Source: Acanthochromis polyacanthus (lineage: Eukaryota; Chordata; Actinopteri; Pomacentridae). From it: 64,000 bases of DNA. The stretch is taken from positions 29,003,974 through 29,067,973 of the forward strand of contig NC_067121.1 of the NCBI RefSeq assembly GCF_021347895.1. The letters run 5' to 3'. The translations under genes and the position numbers were made by a program. Positions 1 to 21,588 of the stretch are shown piece after piece (positions within the stretch are counted from its first letter, which is position 1; each line of letters starts with the position of its first letter). The notes beneath the pieces are model-generated. The model saw only the letters and a program-made list of their open reading frames with translations, had not been told where the DNA came from and did not search any database.

Positions 1-227
1 ACTTGTTAAGTGAATTTATCTTAAATCAAGTGGGATGAGACATTTTGACTAAAAATAAGACAAATAGACTTGGTAAGACTTTGAGTTTGTACAGTGTGGG
101 TTTGAGCCTCTAACATGCTGCTCATAGCTGAGCTGCGTCCGTACTACTATGTCTCAAATATCTTCGTGTCAGTTTGTTGATGTCTGTCTCGATCCTCTCT
201 TGTCTCACGCCCTGCCGCTTTTCTCAG
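1..227 (+). other. marchf2: marchf2 last intron (3' part)
   Basis: Non-coding. It ends in a pyrimidine-rich tract and an AG at 226-227 that serves as splice acceptor for the coding exon starting at 228. The rest of the gene (RING-CH finger and two membrane segments) lies upstream of the window. Confidence 0.75.
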
Positions 228-383
228 GTGTCCTTTCGGTATCACTGTCAGTTGTACTCGGAGTGGAGGAGGACCAATCAGAAAGTGCGCCTGCTCATGC
301 CCGACATGAAAGGAGCACACACCACCCAGCGTTCAGTGCCGACCAAGTCGACCAAGAAAATGACTGATGAGACCATCGTATGA
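228..383 (+). CDS. marchf2: Membrane-associated RING-CH E3 ubiquitin ligase 2, last coding exon (partial gene)
   Basis: This exon codes for the final 51 residues of a MARCH-family E3 ubiquitin ligase, which acts on endosomal and plasma-membrane cargo. It opens with [20 protein letters not shown], the cytosolic stretch after the second membrane segment that MARCHF2 and MARCHF3 share. The following KVRL fits MARCHF2 better than MARCHF3. The tail ends in DETIV, a class I PDZ-binding motif like those ending MARCHF2 and MARCHF3. The exon starts in phase 0 after the AG at 226-227 and stops with TGA at 381-383. Neighbouring rab11b supports marchf2, because RAB11B and MARCHF2 are adjacent in human 19p13.2. 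The RING-CH domain is outside the window. marchf3 is the only serious alternative. Confidence 0.86.
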   Translation: MSFRYHCQLYSEWRRTNQKVRLLMPDMKGAHTTQRSVPTKSTKKMTDETIV

Positions 384-1590
384 GTGCAGAGCGGTGGCCA
401 GAGGAATATTTAAAGTAAAGCCCACTGAAGCACTCGCTAAAAAAACCAACATTAATCATATTAATGAACTTTTGCACTTCGTATGGACCGTTCTGAGGGA
501 AGAGCTTCTTCTTTCTGTTTTCTTTTCTTGAAGCACTTGATGTAAACTACTACGGTATTAGCCGACCACATAAGTGGTGTTGGGGAGAACTCATTCCGGA
601 GTCACAGGTGACGAAAACATGATTGTCACCGGACAGCCAGCGCTGGGATGTGGACACACGGATAACGGACTAACCAGCCTGACTTCATGTCAGTGACACA
701 AACTTATGAAATACTAAGACACAAGCTAATGTAGCAGAATATAACTGATTCAGCATGCTACTACAGTATAATATGAAACATATTCACTACCTATAATTCC
801 CCCATGCCCCTTCACAATGTATTTAGCTGATTTTGAACAACGGGTCAACAGTAGCCCAGCGGCGGAGAATAATCTAAAAACTTGGGTTGACAGTCTGTGA
901 ATACTCTTTCTTTTTTCCTTCTTTTTGACAAGTAGAGGGCGACAGTCACTCGTTCCGGTGTCCTTGTCAATATTCTGAACCCTTTTAAATTTTCCAGGTA
1001 AAGCTTTGTCATCGCTGTCTGAAAAGTGAAAAACAAATCCTTTTTCTGTTCAGACAGCAGCTGAGGCATCATGTATTTATCACACTTGTCACGGGGCCAG
1101 TGAAGATTGTAGTATACGGGATGACACGAACTCCAAGCGTTTAATGGCAGTGCAGCAACGTCTAAGGAAATAGTATTGAACGTGAGGAAAAGTGTTTACA
1201 TTCTAATTGGATGACGTTTCCTCTATTGTCATAAAAGTGCATTAGCAAACCGCCCTGCTCCACTTGTAAATGCACCATTCATTAATTGAGCTGCCTAGCA
1301 ATGACCAGTAGTAATGTCTTACATCACAACAGATGTAATTTTAAATAGAGGAGACGCAGTGTTCGGGATGAGATTAGACTTTTGACCGATGTAAAGACAG
1401 AGACGTACCAGAGCAGGATGGTACTTGGTTAAAGGTGCAAAAGAGAAATGTGTTTTTGAGATGTCAATCGATGTATGCAGCATATGCTAAACAAAGTATT
1501 TTGTGTTATTGTAGTCTTCCTGCTGCATCCCCTTGGAAAGTTGGGTTATTGTGCAATAAAACATGAGGGACTCCTGGACTCCATTAGTGT
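384..1590 (+). other. marchf2: marchf2 3' UTR
   Basis: There is no further open reading frame of note after the stop at 383. An AATAAA at 1555-1560 is the best poly(A) signal, putting the transcript end near 1575-1590. The shorter ORFs here have no recognisable domain. Confidence 0.6.
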
Positions 1591-2646
1591 GAAATGTGGT
1601 TTGCGTGGTGGTTTTGGGTGTTTCAGCTTCAAATGACGTCGGCTTTGGAGATGTAGCTAATGATCAATCGCAGAAGGAGTCATAAAGTGAGATTTAATGA
1701 GCCCTTTGTCAAAATATTCATTGTTCTATTTTTGTGCTGCAAAACCTCAACAGTTTGTCAGAGCACACTTTGATATTGATATATTTCTGTTTCCCTGCAT
1801 TTCAGATGGTAAATCCTCAGCACTTGTTTGGCAGCACTATGTCCATGTTAAATTTCATATAAAGATTTTACATAAAACATATAAGCTTGTAAAATACTTT
1901 GCAGAAGATAAAAACGTAAGCTTTGCCAAGAAGCCGTGTTTAGAAGAGCTGTCTGACGTTTAAGATGAGTGATTCCCTCTTTGAGTTCATTAGATCGCTC
2001 CATTTAAATTACTGCTTGAGGCCATGATTAGTAGAGGAAGTTATTGTGTTGCTAAAAGAAACCCAAAAAGAGGACACAGCAAAGGTAATATTGTAAAATT
2101 TAATTTCATGGCATTAATATAATGTATGTGAGCAGACAAGCTATCAAAATAAAAAAAAAAAGAATATATTTTACACAAAATGAAATAAGCGTCAGCAGCG
2201 TCACGACCACTTTTTGAGATGATGACTGAACGAGGAGGAGAGAAGCCCAAAAACAGGACTGCTGATACAACTGAAACGGGCAGGATTTGAAACCCGGGCC
2301 TCCAACATGTGGCGATTACCGTCTACCAGGGAGATGTCTAGGCTTACAGGGTCTCAGACGAGGCTATTCTGCTACTCTGTCACGGTTAACTGTGGTAGCC
2401 GTCGTACCATCAGTCCTGTTTTTGCACTAGAAAGTAGCAGACTGTACCTGGGTCAGATTACAAGTTGAAATCAATTCACACACTTCTTTCTGGGATTGAC
2501 TGCTCGCGGCAATAATGGAACTGACTCCACTGGTCTAAAAAAAGTGCAGATTCAAACAACATTGCACCCTGGACAGATGGAAGCATATCAACACTGTGGA
2601 TTTCAATTAATAATCGACCCAGGTGAGGAGGGACAGTTGCCATGGG
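1591..2646 (-). other. rab11b: Convergent marchf2/rab11b gap and rab11b 3' UTR
   Basis: The two genes are transcribed towards each other here. On the minus strand an ATTAAA at 2104-2099 is a plausible rab11b poly(A) signal, which would make 2080-2646 the rab11b 3' UTR. A tRNA-like patch lies at about 2278-2330 (minus strand), with a B-box-like GGTTTCAAATCC preceded by an A-box-like TGGTAGACGG. It does not fold into a full tRNA by eye, so it is probably a SINE head or chance. Nothing else is recognisable in 1591-2079. Confidence 0.45.
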
Positions 2647-11690
<9,044 letters not shown>

Positions 11691-11930
11691 TCTAGACGAG
11701 GCCGCTCCAACGCTTGTCTCCGGACGAGGATGTGCGGAAAGTTGTGGCCGTGAATTGTCGCTATTTGCCAGAAAAATAGTGGTAAAGGTTTGAGCTCAGA
11801 CTCTGCGCCAGTGCTGGCTGTCAAGGCGAGCTGGCCGCAGAAAGGGAGAGATCCCAACTCTGCAGAGGGAGGGGAGGAGTCCCTGCACTGCGCATGCCTT
11901 CCTCTCGGGGGCGCTCTTTACTGACATGCC
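11691..11930 (-). promoter_or_regulatory. rab11b: rab11b 5' UTR and promoter region
   Basis: Upstream of the rab11b ATG (11690, reading left) the DNA becomes GC-richer than its surroundings, with CpGs. It carries CTGCGCATGC near 11888, a partial NRF1-like site. There is no TATA box, as expected for a housekeeping GTPase. The transcription start cannot be placed by eye. Confidence 0.45.
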
Positions 11931-12299
11931 GGCAGATGGCTGCCATTCATGATGTCTCCTCCACAGCCTGATTCTGAATGAGCAATAAGGTCAGCTCACA
12001 TTAAATCACAATATCACTGCTGCACTGGTTAATGGAAGATTTGTATTCTGTGAGCAAAACCATTATTACTACATTCACTCTGAGAATATTAGTTCAGGTT
12101 AATCAGGCCGTAATCACCTCAAGGCCAACATTCAATCTCAAGCTTCTAAAGGTGTAGGTAAGATGTAGGTAAACCCTGTAAAACCCAAATATTTTTTTAA
12201 AAAGCAATAAAAAACATATATAGAAAACCTTAATATAAAAAACATGAGCAAAAATAAATAAAACTAAAAATTTATATATATAATGAAAAATTGCATATA

Positions 12300-13815
12300 C
12301 ACTCAACAAAATATATCAATGCAACACTTTTGTTTTTGCTCCCATTTTTTATGAGATGAACTCAAAGATCTAAAACTTTTTCCACATACACAATATCACC
12401 ATTTCTCTCAAATATTTTTCACAAATCTGTCTAAATCTGTGATAGTGAGCACTTCTCCTTTGCTGAGATAATCCATCCCACCTCACAGGTGTGCCATATC
12501 AAGATGCTGATTAGACACCATGATTAGTGCACAGGTGTGCCTTAGACTGCCCACAATAAAAGGCCACTCTGAAAGGTGCAGTTTTGTTTTATGGGGGCAG
12601 GGTCCTCTCCTCTTCAATGGCTGTGCGAAGTGTCTGGATATTGGCAGGAACTGGTACACGCTGTTGTATACGCCGATCCAGAGCATCCCAAACATGCTCA
12701 ATGGGTGACATGTCTGGTGAGTATGCTGTCCATGCAAGAACTGGGATGTTTTCAGTTTCCAAGAATTGTGTACAGATCCTTGCAACATGGGGCCGTGCAT
12801 TATCCTGCTGCAACATGAGGTGATGTTCTTGGATGTATGGCACAACAATGGGCCTCAGGATCTCGTCACGGTATCTCTGTGCATTCACAATGCCATCAAT
12901 AAAATGCACCTGTGTTCTTGGTCCATAAAAGACGCCTGCCCATACCATAACCCCACCGCCACCATGGGCCACTCCATCCACAACACTGACATCAGAAAAC
13001 CGCTCACCCACATGATGCCACACATGCTGTCTGCCATCTGCCCTAAACAGTGTAAACCGGGATTCATCCATGAAGAGAACACCTCTCCAACGTGCCAGAC
13101 GCCATCCAATGTGAGCATTTGCCCACTCAAGTCGGTTACGACGACGAACTGGAGTCAGGCTGAGAGCCCAATGAGGACGACGAGCATGCAGATGAGCTTC
13201 CCTGAGATGGTTTCTGACAGTTTATGCAGAAATTCTTTGGTTCTGCAAACCGATTGTTCAGCAGCTGTCTGAGTGGCTGGTCTCAGACCATCTTGGAGGT
13301 GAACATGCTGGTTGTGGAGGTCCTGGGCTGGTGTGGTTACACGTGGTCTGTGGTTGTGAGGCTGGTTGGATGTACTGCCAAATACTCTGAAATGCCTTTG
13401 GAGACGGCTTATGGTAGAGAAATGAACATTCAATACACGAGCAACAGCTCTGGTTGACATTCCTGCTGTCAGCATGCCAATTGCACGCTCCCTCAAATCT
13501 TGCCACATCTGTGGCATTGTGCTGTGTGATGAAACTGCACCTTTCAGAGTGACCTTTTATTGTGGGCAGTCTAAGGCACACCTGTGCACTAATCATGGTG
13601 TCGAATCAGCATCTTGATATGGCACACCTGTGAGGTGGGATATATTATCTCAGCAAAGGAGAAGTGCTCACTATCACAGATTTAGACAGATTTGTGAACA
13701 ATATTTGAGAGAAATGATGATATTTTGTATGTGGAAAAAGTTTTAGATCTTTGAGTTCATCTCATAAAAAATGGGAGCGAAAACAAAAGTGTTGCGTTCA
13801 TATTTGTGTGTGTGT
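12300..13815 (-). mobile_element. Decayed Tc1/mariner element with long TIRs, between rab11b and timm44
   Basis: Long inverted repeats of about 270 bp frame the element: 12321-12589 on the left and 13532-13800 on the right. Each has AACTCAAAGATCTAAAACTT (or its complement) and TCACAGGTGTGCC. The left edge is CACTCAAC at 12300 after a TA; the right edge has decayed into GT repeats. Inside lies a broken transposase on the minus strand. It is an abundant fish Tc1/mariner family. It fills over half of the spacer between two divergent genes. Confidence 0.85.
12589..13517 (-). pseudogene. Tc1/mariner transposase pseudogene
   Basis: The N-terminal part (13517-13155) begins MPQMWQDLRERAIGMLTAGM, a helix-turn-helix DNA-binding region. 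The catalytic part (13071-12589) holds DESRF (first Asp), LQQDNARPH (second Asp) and SPDMSPIEHVWDALD (Glu). Frameshifts lie between the two parts. The C-terminus is deleted just after TAIEEE, running straight into the inverted repeat, so it cannot make active enzyme. Confidence 0.85.
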
Positions 13816-14099
13816 GTCTTTGTTTAAATATGGAGATAAGAAAAATCAGAATATTTGCTTTTTAAAATAAAACTGATTCATTAAATTAAATACAATTAAA
13901 TATATTTGATTAAATTAAATGTAGGACGCAATATGTCAATATTAATAAGCAAGAAGCAATTAAACTTTAATAAGCACCTAAAAGATTAGAAAACAATGAA
14001 AAGATGCTCACATTTTATTTTTTTGCAGAAATTATTTTGTTTGTGTATAGTAATGCGTCATTATAACATCAGTTTCCTGCATGTTGTTTTTAGGTGACT

Positions 14100-14225
14100 T
14101 TTCCCTTTAAGTCGTGCTGACAGCTGGCCCCGCCCCCCGCCCTCCTTCTCTGCTCCTATTGGTCGAGCTGAACGTCAGCTGCTGCTGCAGGGACGCACGT
14201 GCTGCTCGGCGCATTACAGATCAAG
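14100..14225 (+). promoter_or_regulatory. timm44: timm44 promoter / 5' UTR
   Basis: A compact GC-rich stretch with a GC box (CCCCGCCCC near 14130), an inverted CCAAT box (ATTGG near 14158) and an E-box CACGTG near 14197. The start codon context AAGATGGCAGC is both a good Kozak site and close to a YY1 element. There is no TATA. This matches nuclear genes for mitochondrial proteins. Confidence 0.6.
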
Positions 14226-17200
14226 ATGGCAGCCTCCGTGTGTCGGTGCTACGAGGTGAGATGTCCATTCATGTCCTTCATCACAGCTTCAGATAGTCTG
14301 GGACACATTTCAGACAGGGGAACGAGTCTGCACGGGTTCATAGTTTTATTTTTGTCACGTCTAGTTGTTTTAGCGACTTTTTTCAGGTGTTTTTTCCGCA
14401 GGTAGAGCGCGAGATGTCCGTTAAGTATAGGCCTTGTATCAGCAGAGATTCTCAATATTACTGATCAGTTATTGATGTCTAGAACCAATAATTAACTATG
14501 TCTGGAGGTCTCTATGTCTCTGTCCGGATGTTAAAGAACCGTTTTAGCGACGAGCTAAACATGAGAGCTGCGGTGCTAATGGCGATGGTGGAGTTCACTG
14601 GTTTATGCGTTGCATAATATCAGTCAGCTGTCCTGTCAGTGCAAAGTGATTTAATCATTCCTAAACGGACCTGATCCCTCTCAAAGTATATATTTTAGAC
14701 CTAGACTGCACAACTTCTTTTCTGTGTTTATTACTTTTTTTAAACACCCACTTTGATCAGTCAGTATTTTACATGCAGTAACACGGTTCTTTTACCTTTT
14801 ATACGTTTTACAAGATAAAGCTTAGATCTTTTTAGTATCTCTAGGCTACAATATGCAGCCGGCAGCCTCGTACGACAGTTCATAACGATATGTTGTTGTT
14901 TTTTATAGCACCAATTCACTGTGATCACTCACAGCGATGTCTTTCTATGATACACGTTCTGTCCTGTCATACTTTTTGTCTTGTATGAGTCTTAATAGGA
15001 ATGCATTTCCCCTCCATTATGAGTTAGGATGACAAGGACTTCACTTGAGAACAGAGTTTACTTAAACAGCAGTTACCAAATCTGTTGTCTCGGTGTTTTT
15101 TGTTTTTTTTAAGCAAGGTTTGACCCTTTTGACATGGTGTGTGATGCATTAGGTTCAGTTATACTAGAGGATAAACTATATCATAGCATATATTTACTCT
15201 ATGTTGAGGTGTTGGAGCGGCTGGAGGACTCTCTTACACTGTGTTTTCAGGACTGATACCGAGTCAAATTTGCTCAGAATGCACATTTATACAGGCAAAG
15301 CAAAGTACTGCACAACTAAAATAGGAGGTAATAAAACACAATGAACAGTAGACAAATGTAAATAAAAGGCAGTAAGATCATAACAATAAAACTTACAAGT
15401 TCCTGTTTAAGCAAACCAACATTTGGAACCGAATCCGACATGCATTCGAAGTTAAAATTCAAATCTTTGTCTCAAAATCTAGAATGCCATTTCAACCATG
15501 GTCACAAATACTCTGCTGAAGGTCTCTAACGTTACTAACTGTGGCTCTGTTTTAGCTGATTGGCAGAAGTGCCTTGTCCCTCTGCTCTCGGTCTCTGGCC
15601 TCCTCGACATGGCGAGGAGATGCTTACAGGTTACCCAGGAGCCCAGCTGCAGCTGTGCAGGTACACACTGACATCCCCCATTTATCTTCAAGTTACTCAC
15701 TGTTGGTCAGTAAAACCAATCGGCTTCATTTGTCTTTAGAAAATTGTAAATTGTTTTTACTGATCTGACTGCTTTTCTATCTGGTAGATTCTTTCTTTCA
15801 ATGTTCCACACAGATTAAAAAGTACTTTCTAGTGGAAACATGTGGGTAATATGTTCACTTAATCAGTGCATCTATCTGAAGTCTGAAGTTTGTGTTATTA
15901 GGTGCGATATGCTTCAGGACGTAAAGGTTTTCTCGGGGAGTTTGTTGACAACCTTCGTCAGGAGTTCAGTAAGAATCAGGAGATGAAGGAAAACATAAAG
16001 AAGTTCAGAGAAGAAGCCAAGAGGCTCGAGGAGTCTGATGCGCTCCAGCAGGCCCGCCGGAAATATGTACGAACACTATTTGGTTTCTAGTCTCACTTGG
16101 TTTACTTCAGAAATAAATTATTTGAGTACTGTTAGAATTGTTGGAGTTTAAATTATATATAATCATCAATTTTCTTTCATCAGAAATCTATAGAGGCTGA
16201 GACAGTGAAGACGTCAGAGGTGTTTAAGAAGACTTTCGGCTCTCTGTCAGACACTGTCAAGGAGGTAAATGATGATTATTTATGGTTACTGAAGTTACTG
16301 AGAATCCTTGAAGTCATACAGCAAAGGCAGAGTTGATGGGTAGTTCCCTTGGGGCATTTTTTAGTAATCATATACTCATATACATATTAGATTTTGGTCC
16401 CTCACAGACTATGTTTGTGTGTCATTTGGGTTAAAGGGTCTTGAGGAGGTGAGTCGTACTGACATCGGGAAGAAGATCAAAGAAGGTGTGGAGGAGGCAG
16501 CCAAGACGGCCATGCACTCTGCCGAGTCGGTCACCAAAGGAGGAGAAAAACTGGGCCGGACCAGCGCATTCAGAGCCATCTCACAGGTAGTGAAAACCAC
16601 CAAAGTTTCATCATCAGACTTCCAGCATCTACAGAGGAACATTATGTACTGCCAGCTTCATCTGCACTGTGCTGATGGTATCCAGTGATTTACTGCTTGC
16701 TGTGATTGGGGAGTCGCAGTTTTTTGTTGTTTTTTTTTTCAATACAGTAAGGGAGAGATATACTAAATACTTCATCTTTGTCTATTTCAAAAATATTAAC
16801 ACTAATAGGGGCATAAATTTAGGCTCTCCCTTGGTTGTAAACAAACATAGCTGCAAGGTTCAGGTACTTTAATATATGTTTAAGGGTTTTCTACTTAAAC
16901 TTTAGTCAGTTATCACTTAATTCTCAGCATCGTTGGCTTTTTATTATGTTTTTTCTGAGACTTTAACCTCATTTGGGGCTGAAAAATGTTAACAAAAACT
17001 TTTCTAATTTACGTTCTGGCCTTCTCATTTGCTACTCCAGCTTTAGGCTTAGACTCTGTTTGTGGTAAAAAAAAAAATCATTGTTCTCTCTGCAGAGTGT
17101 GGAAACCATGAAGAAGGAGATCGACGTTGGTGACGCCGGACCTTACAGAGCTCCTTCTCAGCTGAGGAAGAGGAGCGATTTTTCATCTAAAGGAGCAGAG

Positions 17201-20200
17201 AGTGACACCAGAGTGTTTGAAGCCAATGAGTAAGTATCTGTTGGAAATCAAAGTTGTTTTCACTCGCACAACTTCTCGCAAATATTGGATTATATGAACA
17301 TATTTTTCCACCTAATTGCAGAGAACATCAGGTCTCTCCAGATGCTGATATTTGATACAAATGATTTTTTGTGATGCAGGGAGGATATGGGTGTCGTTCT
17401 CCACAAGGATTCTAAGTGGTACCAGCAGTGGAGGGACTTCAAGGACAATAACGCAGTTTTTAACAGTAAGTAAATTCACAGTTTTTTTTTTTTTTTTTTT
17501 AAGCTTCAACACTGTGGAATCAGTGTGTACATACAGTAGGTAAGCTGGAATAAGCACAAGTGTAATCTCCTGTAAAGGCAGCAGGTGGCAGCAGACTGTT
17601 TACAGTAGATTGCATAATAAGCTAGTACTGTGTAGACACTGGGGGCTGGTTTCACAAAGATAGACTTTGACTGTAGCTTAGGCATTACAGATAGTTAGAC
17701 TTCAGATAGACAGTTTCGTTTTCATACAGACTATAGCTCCTATAGCACTGGGTAAATTATATTAAGTTAGAAAAAAGTACGCAAGGAAATACTCAAAAAC
17801 CACTGACAATGTCCTCACTGCTGTATGTTTTCAATAGATTTCTCCAGAATCTATAGACTCTCTCCCTCTCCATTGCTCTCTCTGTTACATTGTTAACCAA
17901 CAACCAATTATGAGACATATTTTTCAGTTTTTTTTTGTCACAGTGCTGGTGGTCATCAGGTGTGACTTGTTGTTACCATGGTAACATGGGCCTATATCAG
18001 ATTTTTGTGGCTTAAAAACTAATGAGCCTTTATTTACAGTCTAACTTTTAATAGACTAATCTATGAGTGAAATTAAAACTGGTCTAACACTATAGACCAA
18101 TCTGAAATATTCTTGGATAGTGATCTGTGTTCCTGCACAGGTGCAAGATTTAGCCACTTAAATATACACTACCAGCCAAAAGTTTGGACACACTTTCTCA
18201 TTCAGTACTTTTTATTTATGTATTATTTTCTTCATTGTAGATTAATACTGTTTTGTTTACAACATAATTTCATATGTATTCTTTTATCATTTCGATGTCT
18301 CCAGTATTAACCTACAATGTATAAAATAATTAAATAAAAACCATTGAATGAGAAGGTGCGTTCAAACGTTTTTACTGGTAGTGTACTTCAACCTCTACGT
18401 TTTAAGCAGTTTGTCCTCACACTGGAACTCTTTCTGTTTCCTCCAGGATTCTTTGAGATGAAAATGAAATATGATGAAAGTGACAACACCCTCATCAGAG
18501 CATCCAGAGCTGTAACTGACAGAGTCACTGGCTTTCTAGGTAATGGGCCGGCTTATTCCATATTTATTTTGCGGGCATAGTTTTTAAACGATTATCCTGA
18601 TGAAACTGACATGAGAAAACAGAATAAAATCCTGAAATATTGTTTCACTATAAAGCAAATTTCAACATGTTTTGGTCATTTCAACCATCAGAACTGTTCA
18701 ATTACAAATTAAGTTTCTGTTTAGCAAGTAAGAAGTAAACAGGAACAGATGTTGTGGTCACAGTGATATTCCAGATGTTTTTAAGGCTCAAACGTGGTGT
18801 ATCTCATTCCTGTTACGGAGTGCTGATGTTGCTTTTTGCTTTCCAGGTGGTCTTTTCTCTAAGACAGAGATGTCTGAAGTGCTGACAGAGATTGTGAAGG
18901 CAGATCCCAACTTTGACAAAGATTCTTTTCTCAAACAGTGTGAGAAAGATATCATCCCTAACATACTAGAGGTAAGCACTCCTCCTACCTGTGTCTATGC
19001 TCCTTCACTCTTGTTGCTTCTTTCCTTTGTTCAATACCTCAGGGATATTTCACAGAAGAGGCTAAGAGCAGACTGATTAGTGAAAATCTTGCTTTATCAC
19101 GTATTGGTTTTTACTGCAGCTTAGATCAGATTCAGAAATTGTTCCCTTTCCTTTTAGCTTTGATGAAGCGACGCTTGAGCTGTCAAATGAGTTTAAAGCA
19201 AAGTCAGCAGCTGAAAACACAAGAACAAGAAAACAAAATTTAAATCACTGATAGCAGGAAACAGAACTGTTGTGTCCTTGAGAGCAAGAAGAGCTGTTAG
19301 AGGAATTTTATGGAAATCACCAGCAATGTTATGCTAAGAAAAGACATACTGTTGTAGATTAAATGAGCAAAGTTAGTAACAACACCTGGCAAATAGTTGG
19401 CAGCCAGTGGATTTGGTTTAATGGAATGAAAATCTGATTTCGACTACTAAATTGAGACTCTCCATATTGCTATTTATGGTGCCTCAGTGCCTATTTATGT
19501 TTTTAAAAACGGGCACTGATGTTCTATGACTTCAGTAAAGGTTACTGTAGTAATAGGCAGGATTTGTTAAACTGAGTAGAGCACACTGTCAAGGTCACTC
19601 ATGAGATACCTATGAGATATTGTAAAGGACTAATAACTGCGTGTCACTGTCCTTTCTGCAGGCTATGATCCGTGGAGAGCTGGACGTATTAAAGGACTGG
19701 TGCTATGAAGCTGTAAGTTATACACCACCACCTCTATGTTTGTATTTAATCAGTTTGTAAGCCCTGATCGTCCTGCAGGATGGAAGCAAACAGAATGTGG
19801 ACTTGGGCACACTCCTATACATACTAAATATTGAATTCTATTGACTTTTATATGAGAGTATTATTATTCTTATTATTATTGTTAGCTAATGACATTATTA
19901 AACTAAATACTCATGTTATCTAAGAGCAGTTCATAAAGTACAGTAGCATTGCTTTATATTGTACAATTCACTGTTCTATTTGCATCGGAGTCAGTTTCCA
20001 ATTTGAACATGCATGCATGAATTACTCCAACATTACAACTTTGCATTGTGTAGTGCAGAATTTACAGTGCACTAAAATAATGATCTTATAGCAGAGATGC
20101 AGCAGACTAAGCCATCAGCTCATTTCCATCTGCAGTCCCTGGGCTAATTCCATATTCATAGTGTAAGGTGTAGACTTGCATCTAAACCATGAGAGGACAA

Positions 20201-21588
20201 GAAGGCATTCTTTTAATGGAACTATATCATTTTGAGTTGAGTTTTTTGGGTTTAATCAGTGAGGGACTTGAATTAGACCAAAGATGTGGAGTATACACAA
20301 AATAATACTTTTTTGGAACAAGTGCGGTTGAGGTGAATGATTTGTCATAGTCTATGAAGTCAAAAACATCCATGAGCAACGTCATGAACTTGATGACAGA
20401 AAGGACTTCATGCATATCTGTGGGGACAGCAAAACTATAAAATACAATTTAATAAATGTAAGGTAGATGATGTATTTCACATAATTTGAGTGACTTCTTG
20501 GACCATTGGGTCATTATTTATGAATATATATTCTCACCTTTTTAGAAATGGAAACCCTCATTTCAGCTGGCAAACTGCATGTGTAAAGTGTAATGTTTCA
20601 TGGTAGATGTGTTTCCTGGTTTTGTCCTCAGACATACAGTCAGCTGGCCCATCCCATCCAGCAGGCCAGAGCTCTGGGGCTTCTCTTCCAGTCTAAAATC
20701 CTTGACATTGACAACATCGATGTAAGTGCAATACACCTATTGTTAAACTTTATGTATCTCTAACATTTTAATCTGTAACGCTCCTTTCTTTATGCGTTTC
20801 CCTATTTAACCCTTCTTCTTTCATGAATATTCACTTCATTTACATTCCCAAAAATAATCTATTTTTTATGTGCCTTTAAATAGAACATGCTGCTACAGAA
20901 AGAATTACCCTTGTTTTATGAGTTCTTTCTATTTAATTAGTTTGTTTATTGTCTGTCTGTGTTTCTTAGCTTGCGATGGGTAAGATGATGGACCAGGGCC
21001 CGGTGCTGATTATCACCTTCCAGGCTCAAGTCGTCATGGTGATCCGCAGCCCCAAAGGAGATATTGTGGAGGGAGATCCGGTCAGTTGACTCATAATTAC
21101 TGCACCAGAGAAGTGAAGCTAATAGATGAAATCAATGTTATTCTAAGGAAGTAAACAAGCCAAATGTCTCAAATCAGATCAGCAGTCTGCTACACATTTC
21201 CCTTTGCACCGTCTTTGAACTTCCAAGTTCACAGTCTGATGCAGCAGCAGGATGTTGACTAATCAAATACACGAGGATTTAAACTGATAACAATATTAAA
21301 TGTCTCAATTATATTAACTTATTCCGTCTGGTCTGTCTAGAAAGTTGCAACACAAAGCCTCATCACGACCCAAATCATAAACCATTTAAACTCACGGTTA
21401 GAAGAGCCATCCTCCTTCTCCATACGGTCTCTTCACGCTAACCCTGTGCTCTTCTCCTCTATCAACAGGAGAAGGTGATGAGGATGATGTATGTCTGGGC
21501 GTTGTGTCGTGACCAGGAGGAGCTGAACCCCAACGCAGCCTGGAGACTCCTGGACATCTCCGCCTCCAGCACAGAGCAGGTCCTCTAA
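14226..21588 (+). CDS. timm44: Mitochondrial import inner membrane translocase subunit Tim44
   Basis: Tim44 tethers mtHsp70 and its J-protein to the TIM23 channel on the matrix side and so drives preprotein import. Thirteen coding exons: 14226-14255, 15556-15660, 15902-16066, 16184-16264, 16437-16586, 17096-17229, 17380-17465, 18447-18539, 18847-18971, 19662-19712, 20632-20721, 20970-21080 and 21469-21588. Phases join cleanly to 1341 nt (446 residues; human about 452). Residues 1 to about 50 are Arg/Ser-rich without acids, a presequence ending near VRYAS. Residues 51-130 are charged helix (GFLGEFVDNLRQEF, KENIKKFREEAKRL). The C-terminal Tim44 domain (about 270-440) has DNDIIPN-like CEKDIIPNILE, LAHPIQQARALGL and WRLLDISASSTEQVL, almost as in human. 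The ATG is the first in the promoter context. It is followed by ctxn1, as in human. Confidence 0.98.
18167..18383. mobile_element. Tc1-type MITE in timm44 intron 7
   Basis: A 217-bp non-autonomous element flanked by TA on both sides (18165-18166 and 18384-18385). The left end is CACTACCAGCCAAAAGTTTG and the right end is its inverted match with some changes (ACTGGTAGTG). TTCTCATTCA and TGAATGAGAA continue the pairing inward. It has no coding capacity. It ends only 63 bp before the exon 8 acceptor. Confidence 0.85.

Noticed and set aside
12766..13272. 168-codon plus-strand ORF
   Set aside because: It is antisense to the broken Tc1/mariner transposase.
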